Notes under the pieces: model-generated
Database searches by the model: none
What the model was told of the DNA's origin: nothing
The model's input: the letters and a program-made list of their open reading frames with translations, nothing else
Shown: positions 1-10,100 of the stretch, piece by piece
Numbering within the stretch: position 1 is the first letter of the stretch
Layout: each line of letters starts with the position of its first letter
Made by a program: the position numbers and the translations under genes
From: Fibrobacter sp. UWB15
Lineage (GTDB): Bacteria; Fibrobacterota; Fibrobacteria; Fibrobacterales; Fibrobacteraceae
Direction: 5' to 3'
DNA: 64,000 nucleotides
Assembly: GCF_900177705.1 (NCBI RefSeq)
Contig: NZ_FXBA01000004.1
Span: 186,001-250,000 of the forward strand

Positions 1-1170
1 AAAGAACGGCCAACCTTCAGGAGCAGCGTCGGGGCAAGACCAGCCTAACACACAATTATCAGGATATGTGCTCGGCATATTAAGAGCGGTCTGAATAAAC
101 TCTTCAGCAGTTGAACCATCAGCAAAAATGCCCTCACAATTATGTCCCTTGCTCCAACCCGGGCCATTGCACAACAAATCAAATACAGGAACGCCTTCCA
201 AAGAATCGAGCTTTCTAAGCGATGGGCCATAGAACACCGGCCCCTCGGCATCGCGCTTGGTGCGAGCCGCCGAAAGAGGAGTCTGGTCCGGGTTTGCAAG
301 TTTCACAGAAGCATCATCCGTTTGTTCTACCGGGAAGAATCCTCCAACAGCAGAGGTTCCTAACGGCATATAGTAATCGGAGCTGAATTCCCACCAACCG
401 CCACGTTCCATGTGCGGAACCGGCATGTCATAGCAGCTCATTTCGTTTACGCCTTCAGTGTAATTGAACAGTTGGTTAAAGTACTTTTCATCAATAAAGC
501 ACTTCTTTCCGGCAGTAGTCAGCTTGGGCTTTTTCGTTGTAGGATCAAGAGTCGTTTCTACAAGTCCCGAAGTCACACCGATACAATCATTCACCGCTTT
601 GAGAGCCGTTTCAAGGTCAACTCCTTGAGCACCGGCCTGGCAACCTTCACCCCCCTGAGCGTAGCAAGAGAATGCCGGGTGCAACTTTGCATCGGAATCG
701 TAGACGATCCACGGAATCTCGTACGAACAAGTACCTTGAAGCACATCCGCTTCGGCAAAGCTATAAAGCCAACCGTCCTCATTGAGCTTTTGACTTTCGT
801 CTGCAACAAAGAACACACTGTCTTTTCCCAATTCAAATATCTTTTTCAGGGGAATCGGAACCGCCGAGTCTCCCGTTTCCCAGTTGCCGTTCATGCCGAG
901 CATATCTTCGCGGGCTGCGTCGTCGTCACGGTAGATTAACACGTTATCGGTAATTTCATCTTCGGCAAAGGCGTACTTATACCAGCCGCACATGAAACCA
1001 TCCATTACCATCGGCTTGCCAGTTTTGCCACCATCAGTACTGATCATCGGCGCAGATGATACCCAATCTGCACTCCCAGGCAACAGTACAAGGAATTGTT
1101 TTGTAGAACCAGCCCAAGCCGCAGAACAAGCAAGGGCTGCACCAGCCATAACACATAAACATCTTTTCAT
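1..1170 (-). CDS. Fibro-slime-like secreted protein, 3' end outside window
   Basis: The reading frame is open from an ATG at 1170 (preceded by GGAGG, 5 nt spacing) down to base 1, giving the first 390 residues; the end lies outside the window. A signal peptide is clear (MKRCLCVMAGAALACSAAWA, cleavage near residue 20). The mature part is rich in Cys, Trp and Gly-Gly, with segments such as KLHPAFSCYAQ, YFNQLFNYTEGVNE and PLGTSAVGGFFPVE. These resemble, from memory, the fibro-slime domain proteins of Fibrobacter succinogenes, a family linked to the cell envelope and cellulose adhesion. The assignment is by pattern, without an alignment. It is probably transcribed alone, since a terminator for the upstream gene lies at 1278-1303. 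Confidence 0.75.
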   Translation of the reverse strand, partial: MKRCLCVMAGAALACSAAWAGSTKQFLVLLPGSADWVSSAPMISTDGGKTGKPMVMDGFMCGWYKYAFAEDEITDNVLIYRDDDAAREDMLGMNGNWETGDSAVPIPLKKIFELGKDSVFFVADESQKLNEDGWLYSFAEADVLQGTCSYEIPWIVYDSDAKLHPAFSCYAQGGEGCQAGAQGVDLETALKAVNDCIGVTSGLVETTLDPTTKKPKLTTAGKKCFIDEKYFNQLFNYTEGVNEMSCYDMPVPHMERGGWWEFSSDYYMPLGTSAVGGFFPVEQTDDASVKLANPDQTPLSAARTKRDAEGPVFYGPSLRKLDSLEGVPVFDLLCNGPGWSKGHNCEGIFADGSTAEEFIQTALNMPSTYPDNCVLGWSCPDAAPEGWPFF

Positions 1171-1277
1171 TCGGACCTCCTAATTACTCCTAATTATTCC
1201 ATAATGAACAAGCAAAATATATAAGAAAAACTTACTTTGTGCAAGCGATTTTTTTACAAACGATTTTGAAAAAGCAA

Positions 1278-1303
1278 AAAGATGTAACGTGTGTTACATC
1301 TTT
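1278..1303 (-). terminator. Rho-independent terminator of the 1331-1816 lipoprotein gene
   Basis: An 11-bp perfect stem (AAAGATGTAAC / GTTACATCTTT) closes a 4-nt loop. Read on the minus strand it is followed by TTTTTGCTTTTTC. It lies 28 bases beyond the stop codon of the lipoprotein gene. Confidence 0.85.
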
Positions 1304-1330
1304 TACTGCACAAAGAATATCAGGATTCAG

Positions 1331-1816
1331 CTAGTAAAGCTTCTTCATGTCGGTCAGTTCACCGCCCTTTTCGTGGAAGAGCACCAGCGAGCCTCCCTGC
1401 ACCTTCTTGAAAATAGCGGTAAGCTTAGCAACCACATCGGCTTCTTCAAAACCGATTTCGTTGTAGGCGGTTTCGCCAATCACAATGCCTACGTTCACAA
1501 GATCCGGAGACTTGCGTCGCAGATAATTCAGCAGGTCTTCGTCGTTGTTGAGAATGTCTGTTGCGGTCGGCTTTTCAAGTTCAGCCGGGTCGCGTGTGCT
1601 CACCAAGAGGGGGTACATCGCATCAGAAATGACCTGCTTGGAGTTCAAATAGAACGTATTGCCCACGAACAAGCTAATGGAGTCGTTCAAAACTTGGCGA
1701 ACTTCGAGAATCACGTCGCTCTGGGAAGAGGCTTCCTGGATTTCGAGTTTGGAAGGGCCGCAGGCCATAAAGGCAAGCGAAAACGAGACAAGGGCCATAA
1801 GGGCAAGTTTCTTCAT
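1331..1816 (-). CDS. Small lipoprotein of unknown function
   Basis: 161 residues from the ATG at 1816, chosen because AAAGGAGA lies 4 nt upstream and because MKKLALMALVSFSLAFMAC is a typical lipoprotein signal with Cys at residue 19. A start 30 bases further upstream would spoil the signal. The mature protein is mixed alpha/beta with no family I recognise; the C-terminal part (DLVNVGIVIGETAYNEIGF...) may be a small globular domain. It follows the NAT-like gene by 59 bp on the same strand and could be cotranscribed with it. A strong terminator follows. Envelope location is inferred from the signal only. Confidence 0.8.
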   Translation of the reverse strand: MKKLALMALVSFSLAFMACGPSKLEIQEASSQSDVILEVRQVLNDSISLFVGNTFYLNSKQVISDAMYPLLVSTRDPAELEKPTATDILNNDEDLLNYLRRKSPDLVNVGIVIGETAYNEIGFEEADVVAKLTAIFKKVQGGSLVLFHEKGGELTDMKKLY

Positions 1817-1875
1817 GTTTTCTCCTTTCGGCATTGCAAGGGGCAACGCCTGTATTCCGCCCTTTAATATATAAT

Positions 1876-2673
1876 TTATTTATGTAAAATGCGCATTGCA
1901 CGCTCAATGAGCTCGGGTTTTAGGTCAAAAACGCGGCTCAGGGTTTCGACACGTGCCGATTCCTCGATTTTTTCGATACGGGAACCATTCGCATCGCGGG
2001 TCACGAGATTACCCTTCTGGTAATAGTACTGCACGCCACGTTCGCGGTCCAGGCGGTTGAGCACCGGGTAAGTCATCATTTCGCGGTAAAAACTTTCGTT
2101 CCAGTGCTGCTTGAATTCTTCGACGGAGACTCCCTCGACAGGGTATTCGAAGCGGAGTTTCATGGGGGCTCCCGCACCGCCCGTCCACAAGGCCATGCTG
2201 TCCATTGTAGGGCGGTCCAGCCTTACCGTATTCGGCACGAGCGGGAAAAAGGCTGTGCCCGTTCCCAACGGGGGCGGGAGCGGAATCGGGAGCGGATCAA
2301 AAATCAAATAGCCCGGGTCAAAGAGGAATTCGGAATGGATTGCAGTACCTTCGGATCGCAATAACGAAGCAGAATCGTCGTCGGGCAAAATGAGGGCGCA
2401 GTGAATGTTCTTTTCCTTGCGCTTGTGGCCCATGACAAGGCGCGGATTCAGTCCCATGTCTTTAAACACTTGGTACAAGTGCCAAGTCATGCTGAAGCAG
2501 GTACCGCCGCCCATCCAGGCGTCTACATCGTTCTGAAAACTGTCATCCAATTTTTGCGCGGCAGTAGAACTCCCCGTGGATTCCAGACGGATAATCTTCG
2601 TCAGGTTCTCGTAGGTAACTTTGGACAACTTGTCGCAGACGTCCTGGATTCTTTTCCATTGTTCGGGGAGCAT
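1876..2673 (-). CDS. Arylamine N-acetyltransferase/transglutaminase-like protein
   Basis: 265 residues, no signal peptide. A papain-like Cys-His-Asp arrangement can be read: GGGTCFSMTWHLYQVF (Cys about residue 59), then NIHCALIL (His about 91), then FDPGYLIFDPLP (Asp about 118-125). This order and spacing is that of arylamine N-acetyltransferases and related transglutaminase-fold proteins; a true acetyl-CoA-dependent NAT is not proven because the N-terminal NAT region is short. There is no Shine-Dalgarno sequence; a TAAATTTG box ends 4 nt before the ATG, suggesting a leaderless message. Next upstream is a 368-bp gap containing three large inverted repeats. Confidence 0.6.
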   Translation of the reverse strand: MLPEQWKRIQDVCDKLSKVTYENLTKIIRLESTGSSTAAQKLDDSFQNDVDAWMGGGTCFSMTWHLYQVFKDMGLNPRLVMGHKRKEKNIHCALILPDDDSASLLRSEGTAIHSEFLFDPGYLIFDPLPIPLPPPLGTGTAFFPLVPNTVRLDRPTMDSMALWTGGAGAPMKLRFEYPVEGVSVEEFKQHWNESFYREMMTYPVLNRLDRERGVQYYYQKGNLVTRDANGSRIEKIEESARVETLSRVFDLKPELIERAMRILHK

Positions 2674-2677
2674 GAGA

Positions 2678-2685
2678 CAAATTTA
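2678..2685 (-). promoter_or_regulatory. TAnnTTTG -10 box of the NAT-like gene
   Basis: Minus strand reads TAAATTTG, then TCTC, then the ATG at 2673. The 4-nt gap puts the expected transcription start at or next to the start codon. Confidence 0.55.
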
Positions 2686-2757
2686 GCTAATGGCGGCGGT
2701 TTGAATCGTGTAAAGAGCTCTTTCGGTAGATTTTCATGGTCTTTTTCAGGGGGGGCG

Positions 2758-2961
2758 GCATATAAATCCAAGAATTCCATTGAATTTATATGCATCATTT
2801 AATTTATCTAAAATCAATTGTTCGTCAAAAAGCATATAAAAGACACTTTTAGCGAAATTTATATGCACGAGAAATCAAGCACGTGATAAAAACAGCCCCA
2901 AAAATAATTTAATTTGTACGAAAAACGCATATAAATCCGGTCAAAAACCCATTTTATATGC
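2758..2961. repeat. Three GCATATAAA...TTTATATGC inverted repeats
   Basis: Three inverted repeats with identical 9-bp arms GCATATAAA and TTTATATGC lie at 2758-2793, 2832-2866 and 2927-2961. The inner spacers are 18, 17 and 17 bases and differ in sequence, so only the arms are conserved. They fill most of the gap between the end of azlD (3042) and the start of the NAT-like gene (2673). The sequence just before arms 2 and 3 is also similar (TTGTTCG/TTTGTACG followed by an A-rich run). Function unknown: operator array or hairpin-forming element. Confidence 0.8.
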
Positions 2962-3041
2962 TCACCCCTGTTTTTTGGGGTCCCATTTTCGGCAACATAG
3001 GCTCACATGAATCGTCACGCCTGCGGCTCGCGATGATGCAC

Positions 3042-3359
3042 TTAAAGCAGCATCGAGATGCCGTCGACACCAAGAACGGTCACGCAAGCGACCACGGCAA
3101 CGCCCACCAAGCCAAGGCCGAAAAGCGAGGCGACAACAGCTGCCACTAGGGCACACGCGCCCGAAAGTTTGCTGTCGGTCGAATAGAGAATCGCAGGCAC
3201 AGTCATCGCGGCAAGTACCGTGTACGGCACATACGAAAGGAACGAACGCCAAAAACGGCTCTTGATTTTACCCTTCAAAAGTACGAACGGTACCGCACGC
3301 AGCAAGTAGGTAACGCCTGCCATTACAAGCAGGAACAAGAAGTAATCTCTTAAGTGCAT
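3042..3359 (-). CDS. azlD: AzlD family branched-chain amino acid exporter subunit
   Basis: 105 residues, about four hydrophobic helices, including TYLLRAVPFVLLKG, typical of the AzlD family. With AzlC it forms the inner-membrane exporter for branched-chain amino acids. The ATG at 3359 lies inside the 3' end of azlC (10-bp overlap), so the two are translationally coupled. Length is usual for the family. No clear terminator follows; the next 300 bases hold the inverted-repeat array. Confidence 0.9.
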   Translation of the reverse strand: MHLRDYFLFLLVMAGVTYLLRAVPFVLLKGKIKSRFWRSFLSYVPYTVLAAMTVPAILYSTDSKLSGACALVAAVVASLFGLGLVGVAVVACVTVLGVDGISMLL

Positions 3360-4054
3360 GATTCCTCCTCGTCTTTAACCGGGAAAAATGCCGCCCCCAA
3401 AAGCGAAGCCACGAGCGCACAAATAATAATTGCAAACCCGACCGTCACACCGCTCAGTGCCGGAACGTACTTGAACGCAAGGCTGCAGGCTATCGCAATC
3501 AGCACGGCAACTAAAGTCGGGCGGTGCGCCTTCATTTGCGGCACCACGATGGCAATAAACATTCCGTACAAAGCAACGCCCAAGGCATTCGTCACGACCG
3601 CGGGCAAGATTTCGCCACAAACGGCACCGCACAATGTACCCGAAGACCAACCGATATACGGGAGCACCATGAGGCCTGCAAAGTAACGCGCCGTCACAGG
3701 CTCGCTCTGGCTTACGGCCAAGGCGTAAATTTCATCGGTGATTCCCGTAGCAAGCATCAGGCGCTTGAAAGTGCCAAACGAGGGTGCCACCTTTTGCGAC
3801 AAGGAAATCGCCATCAGGCTATAACGCAAATTGATAAAGAACGTGGCAATTGCCATCTCGATAAATGTACCGGCAGCATCGGACATGATCTGCAACCCCG
3901 CAAATTGCCCCGCCGAGGTAAGATTCGTCATCGAAATAAAGGTGACCAGCGGCCAAGAAATCAACTTGGAGCCGGCAATTCCGAACGAGAAAGACACGGC
4001 AAAGTAGCCGAGCCCGATCGGAAGTCCGTCTTTTACACCATTCGAAAATTTCAT
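3350..4054 (-). CDS. azlC: AzlC family branched-chain amino acid exporter subunit
   Basis: 234 residues, multi-spanning membrane protein with the family features GLPIGLGYFAVSFSFGI near the N terminus, TNLTSAGQF, and FFINLRYSLMA in the centre. It is the large subunit of the AzlCD branched-chain amino acid export system. I take the ATG at 4054; a GTG six bases upstream is possible, but the TATATTTG box at 4060-4067 ends 5 nt before the ATG and there is no Shine-Dalgarno sequence, so a leaderless start at 4054 fits best. It overlaps azlD by a few bases. Confidence 0.9.
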   Translation of the reverse strand: MKFSNGVKDGLPIGLGYFAVSFSFGIAGSKLISWPLVTFISMTNLTSAGQFAGLQIMSDAAGTFIEMAIATFFINLRYSLMAISLSQKVAPSFGTFKRLMLATGITDEIYALAVSQSEPVTARYFAGLMVLPYIGWSSGTLCGAVCGEILPAVVTNALGVALYGMFIAIVVPQMKAHRPTLVAVLIAIACSLAFKYVPALSGVTVGFAIIICALVASLLGAAFFPVKDEEESCT

Positions 4055-4059
4055 GGGCA

Positions 4060-4067
4060 CAAATATA
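4060..4067 (-). promoter_or_regulatory. TATATTTG -10 box of azlC
   Basis: Minus strand TATATTTG is followed by TGCCC and the ATG at 4054, placing the predicted transcription start at the start codon. Confidence 0.55.
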
Positions 4068-4115
4068 GAAAAACTTTATAGCAAAACTATGCAGATATAT
4101 AAATTTATGCATAAA

Positions 4116-4158
4116 AAATCCCCGCAGCGTGGACTTCTCGTCGCGGGGATTTCTTTTT
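4116..4158 (-). terminator. Strong terminator after the repeat adhesin gene
   Basis: The stem AAATCCCCGC / GCGGGGATTT encloses a 17-nt loop and has A/T runs on both sides, so it can work in both directions. On the minus strand it serves the giant gene that ends at 4173. Confidence 0.85.
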
Positions 4159-4172
4159 TTAGGAGGGTACAA

Positions 4173-7100
4173 TTACTTCACTACGATTCTTGCCGAGCGC
4201 GTTTGAGTCTTGCTAGAGACTCGCACCATGTAGTTGCCACGTTCCAACCTTGCAAGGCTAAAGCCCTTGGAGCCCGCAACCGGTTCATAGAAGGCAATCA
4301 CCTCATGACCGATCATGTCGAACACCTGCACACGCACCATTGCCGGGCTAGACTGCACCACCGTCAACAGGTTGTTCGCATAGCCGAACTTGAGCATGCT
4401 TTGAGCAACATTCACGCTCGTGGTTCCACCACTCGAACTGCTTGCAGGAGGTTCAGCACTACTAGAGCTAGGCGGAATGACACTACTGCTGGATACAGGC
4501 GGTGTCACGCTGCTGCTCGATGCAGGAGGTTCGCTAGAACTGCTTACAGGAGGCACGACACTGCTGGAGCTTGCAGGAGGTACAACGCTACTGCTGGACA
4601 CAGGAGGTGTTACACTGCTGCTCGATGCAGGAGGTACGCTAGAGCTACTTGCCGGCGGAACAACGCTGCTAGAGCTTGCAGGCGGCACCACGCTACTGCT
4701 AGACGCAGGAGGCGTCACGCTGCTGCTCGACACAACCGGAGGTTCGCTGGAGCTACTTGCAGGAGGCACGACACTGCTGGAACTTGCAGGCGGTACAACG
4801 CTACTGCTAGACGCAGGAGGTGTCACGCTGCTGCTGGAGACAACCGGAGGTTCAGAGCTACTAGATACCACAGGCACTTCAGAACTGCTGCTTACCACAG
4901 GAGGTTCGCTAGAGCTGCTTGCAGGAGGCACGCTAGAACTGCTTGCAGGAGGAACGACACTGCTGGAGCTTGCAGGCGGTACAACGCTACTGCTGGAGAC
5001 AGGAGGTGTCACGCTGCTGCTGGAGACAACCGGAGGTTCGGAGCTGCTGGAGACAACCGGAGGTTCGGAGCTGCTGGATACCACAGGCACTTCAGAGCTG
5101 CTGCTAGAGACTACCGGAGGTTCGGAGCTACTAGACACCTCAGGCACTTCAGAACTGCTGCTTACCACAGGAGGTTCATCGCAAATATAATCATATACAG
5201 CCCTGTATTCGGTATCACGAGTCACATCGACGATTGTAGGATTCCAACCGGTAAAGTGGAAAGAACAATCATCCATAGTCGTATCCATCACCACCTCAGG
5301 AACATCCAAAGCATCAGCCTTTGTTCCATAGGCATAACTATCACCGTACCAACGATCTCGAATTGGATCATAGAACTCAACATAATATGTCTGTTCCTTA
5401 CATTCAGACGAATTGGTCGCGATATATTCCATATCTGATTTCACGACATTTCCATCACCGACTATCTGAACCCATTTATCGAATTCATAATAGCAGGCAG
5501 GCGTTTCCTTCGTCGGGCCATAACTCGGAAGACTTACGACCTCATTGTAATAGTACGGTTCAGTTCTCCAAACAGATCCATCTTCACGTTTGAAGGTAAC
5601 TGTATAGGTTCGCTTGTTGTTACCATAAAGGGCCTTATAAGTAACATCGCCAACGACAGTTCCGATTAAAGGATTCCAACCAGCAAATGTGTAGACATAG
5701 TTTTCATTCGATGCTCTGCCCGGAGCCTCAGGAATTTCAATATCATCCACCGAGGTGCCATATTCATAAACGCTCGAATCTAGCAGGGTTTCATCGTAAT
5801 TTACGAATTTGACATAATACTTGCGAGTCGTAGACCTGTATGTAGCGGTGTATTCGACATCCTTAGCGACAGCGACCACAGCAGGCGACCAACCATCGAA
5901 AGTAAAGTCAAACTGCGCTGAAGATTCCTTGACCGGCGTTTCCCCGTCAAACACAGGCATATCACCCTCTGCATAGGTTTTTTGTGCCAACAGAGAACCA
6001 TCCTCATTGCGCCATGTGACTACAAATTTATTGTTTTCAACGTAATTCGCCTTATATGTTGCAGCCTGAGTCACATCGGCAATTTCAGGAGTCCAACCCA
6101 TGAACTTATACCCAGACTTCGCAGGAGCATTGGGCGTCACAATCGCCGACGCCAGCGTTCCATACTCGTAATCAGCGGCTTCAATAACCGATGTTTCATC
6201 TTCATCCACAAAGGTTACCGTGTACTTTCTGGGCGATTCATTATACGTTGCCACATATGTCACATCTTCTGTTACCTGATCAAGGAACCAACCCGCAAAG
6301 GTATAAGTCACCGTTTCGGTCGGATCCTTTTTCGGGTCAGCCGGAAGAGCAATGCTATTCACCGGAGTTCCATAATCGTAATACACCGCTTCTTTAAGAA
6401 CGGTACCATCTTCGTCTTCAAATGCGACAGCATACTGACGGAGCGTACTATCAAATAGAGCCGTGTAGCTTGCGGAGCCCCTTATCGTATCCAAAGCCGG
6501 TTCCCACTTACCATTCCAATTATAAGTATGAGAAACAGTCATCGTCTTAGTCGGTATCAGCATCAGGTTTGCAATTGTGCTGCCATAACGATACCAACCG
6601 GTACCAAAATAATTATACATTCCTCCAGGCATACCAGAGTATCCGCTACCCAACAAAACTCCATCACCATTGTAGAAATTGACTTTATAGAGAATGTTGG
6701 CTACATAAGTGACATTACCTGTTACAGTCTTCAAACCCGGATCACCGCAATCTATACTTCTTCGTACAACTGGTTCTGGCAAGCCTGTTTCTTTATCATA
6801 CGTATAATAGCTAGTCCAGACATACATTGTACACCATTCATCGCTATATTCATATTCGCCAGACTTGCTAGCAAGAACAGTCGCCTGCGACGGAGCATCG
6901 GTAATCGTTGCGCCATAGTCATACATCTTGCGAGAAAGTTCTGTACCATCATCATTGACGAATACCACTTCGTATTGCTTACGAGTTTCCTTGAACTTGG
7001 CTTGATATTCCATTGGTCCTGTCACAGCAGAGAGTTCCGGTTCCCAACCATCTTCAGGATCCCACGTGTAAGTAAATTCTTCTGTATCATACTTATAAGG

Positions 7101-10100
7101 CGTTTCCCATCCTTCATATACAGGTACAGAATCCTTGGACACTTCATATTGATATAGGACGTTATCACCATTCTTAAAGACGACGGTATACTTATTTTCA
7201 GAAGACTTGTATGCCGCCTTGACGGTGACAGGTCCAGTCAACGCCACATCACTACTCATTGCCGGCAACCAGCCAACAAATTCGTATTCTATGTTTTCAC
7301 CCGTCTCATAACTATATCCCGATTCACGAGTCGGATTTTCTTCCGGCACCGCGATTTCGTTAAGTAACGTTCCCTCAGGATAGAACTGCACATATTCATC
7401 ATTTACAGTTAAACTACTGCCATCATAGTTTTCAAATCGAACCGCATACTTTTTATTGTACTTGGGAAGAATTGTCATATCACTCCGAACAAAACCATCT
7501 CCTGTCTGGTCAAGATCCCAACCCGCAAATTCGTATTGGGTATCATAATCAGAATCTTTTTCAGGTTCGTCACTCGGCAGAGCGATTTCACTATAGGACG
7601 TTCCATACGGATACTCTATTTCATATTCACCATCGACGTAAACTGTATAGCCCCAAGCATCTTCAAAACGAACAGTATATTTACGTTCATGAGTTTCGAA
7701 CTGCGCCGTATAGGTAGCATCTTCATGGGCCCAAGAATCAAATTCTGGTTCCCAGCCCGTAAATTCATATTCGTATTGCTCCGTAGACGTCTTTTCCGGG
7801 TAAGGGTCATCCACATATTCGCCATACGTATATTCACCTGAAGAGATTACATTACCTTCATCATCCTTGAAGGTGATTGTATATTTTACCTCTTGTTTAC
7901 AGGTAAATGTTGCCGTATAAGATCTGTATTCTGTAGCCGGGAACAAGCCTTTTTCGCATTCCTCCTTCATACCATAATTAGAATCCATTACCCATTCGCA
8001 AGCAGACTTCCAATTATCGAATTCGTACTGACTACAAGACTCATCCGCTTCGCGAGTCGGAGTTCCGTCATACACAGGAGTCTTTCCGTATTCAACAGAT
8101 TGACAATCATACATTCCGTATCCCTTTCCGTAACTGGAGCCCGGAATCGAGAAACAGATATTGAATGTTTTAAGGGACTTGTTAAATTGAACCTGATACG
8201 AGACATCGCCGTTTACAGGCGCTCGTTCCGGAGACCAACCCGCGAATTCATAATTATACTGTTCGTCACCACGCATATAAGCCAGGCTCCACAAATCTGT
8301 TTCGCCATTATACTCAGGCATTTCACCTTGAGCAAACTGAGCGCTATCCAGCAAATTTTCACCATCATAAAATTTCACGGCATAGCTCGGTTTATGCAAG
8401 CACCTGACATTATCCAATTCTAGGGATCCTTCGTCATCCAAATCATCCCAAACAAACTGAGTCAAATGCGAGAAGACTACAGAAGTTCTTTCTCCACCAT
8501 TCCAGAAAGAACGACGATAAATTGTTGCGGTAGTCCAGCCTTCGCTACTTCCAAGGTAAGTTTCCAAGTGGTTATCGTTTTCATCATAGACGCTTCCTAT
8601 ACTGAATCTATGAGAAACTCCACGATAATCATACTGGATTGCATTACACTGGGACAGATCTAAAGATGTTCCATTCGATGCCAACGGCAATCCTACACCA
8701 ATTGTGCCGTTGCAGTAATCACAATTTTGTTTGTAAGAAACCTGCAATGCCTTGCCACCATCTACATTTACGACCGTTTTGGAGATTTCAGATACATTGG
8801 TTGTACCACCTGCAGCGCTTTCGTCAAAGACATACCAATTCGTTCCCAATTTTGAAACGTCATCGCCATCTTCAAAATCGTCAGCGAGCCATGCTCCTCC
8901 TTCTGCAATTTCAACCATTGTTCCTGCCGGAACCGGTTTAGCCATAAATACAGCCGTATAGGTCGTTGTATCGGTCACAGGAGTATATTCCTTGTCCCAA
9001 CCGACAAATTCATAAATATAATCCGAAGTCGCAGCCTTTTTCGGCTCACAATACTTACAATCCGGGGTTTCTCCCTTGCGCAACCATTCTTGATTGATTT
9101 CATTTCCCGAATCATCAACAAAACGAACCCTATAACTGTAAGACACCTGATAAACAGCACGCCCCTTTACGCGAGTGAAAGCGGGAGTCCAGCTATCTTC
9201 ATCATAGCCATAACCGTCTTCTTGAGATTTAATCGGAATACGGGATTCAAGTTCATACGCATAGATTTCATCACCATACTCATACTGGAGAGAATCAATA
9301 ACCGAGCCATCTTCATGCAAGAATACAATCCAATACTTTCTGTATTCTTCATCAAAGAGCGCCTCGTACACCGCATGACCTTCTACTTCATGAATCCCAT
9401 CATACCAATGTTCCTGATCTTGCCAATCATAGAAAGAATAAACATAATTGGCCGAAGGATCCTTGAAAGGAGTTTCACCCGTATATTCCGGCGTTTCTCC
9501 CCAGGCATATTCACCCGTCTGCAAAATTTCAGAACCATTAACAAAGGCTACTGTATAGAGTTCTACATTTTCCTCTTCTTCGTCAACAACAGTCTTTGCA
9601 TTATAGCTCGCCACATACGCAACATTTCCTGTCACTTCAGAAACATAGGGAATCCAGCCTCGGAAGCTAAAGGTCGTGTCGTTCTTGGGAGCACGAGTCG
9701 GATTAGCCGGCCTTACAATATCTTCGGGCATCGTTCCATAAGCATACTTCTTTTCACTTAAAACAGTACCATCATAATCGGCAAATTTGACTGTATACAT
9801 ATTGACAGTCGTATCATAAACTGGAACATAGCGAACCGATTCCGTTACAAGGGGCAGATTTTCAAAGTATTCCGTCGAGCAAACATAATCTGTCCAGTTG
9901 TAACAGTAATCGCCCTTTCCATAATTCTCGCACTCTTCTCTTTCCACTTCTTCACAACTACGTTTTCCCCATCCCTTAAAGGAATAGGTATTTCTAGAAG
10001 AAGGCAATTTTTCAGGAGTCATGCCCACATAAGCGGGAACCTGCCCGTATTCCAAATTCTGTCTCATCAACAGATCACCATCATCATCAACAAAATCCAC

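Noticed and set aside
2758-2961. CRISPR array
   Set aside because: Only three units, each an inverted repeat with unequal spacing of 38 and 60 bases between units, and no cas genes.
4420-5190. Long plus-strand open frame of GG-LLELL repeats
   Set aside because: It is the complement of the PPASSSS linker of the adhesin gene; composition is forced by the repeat, with no ribosome site or independent sequence.
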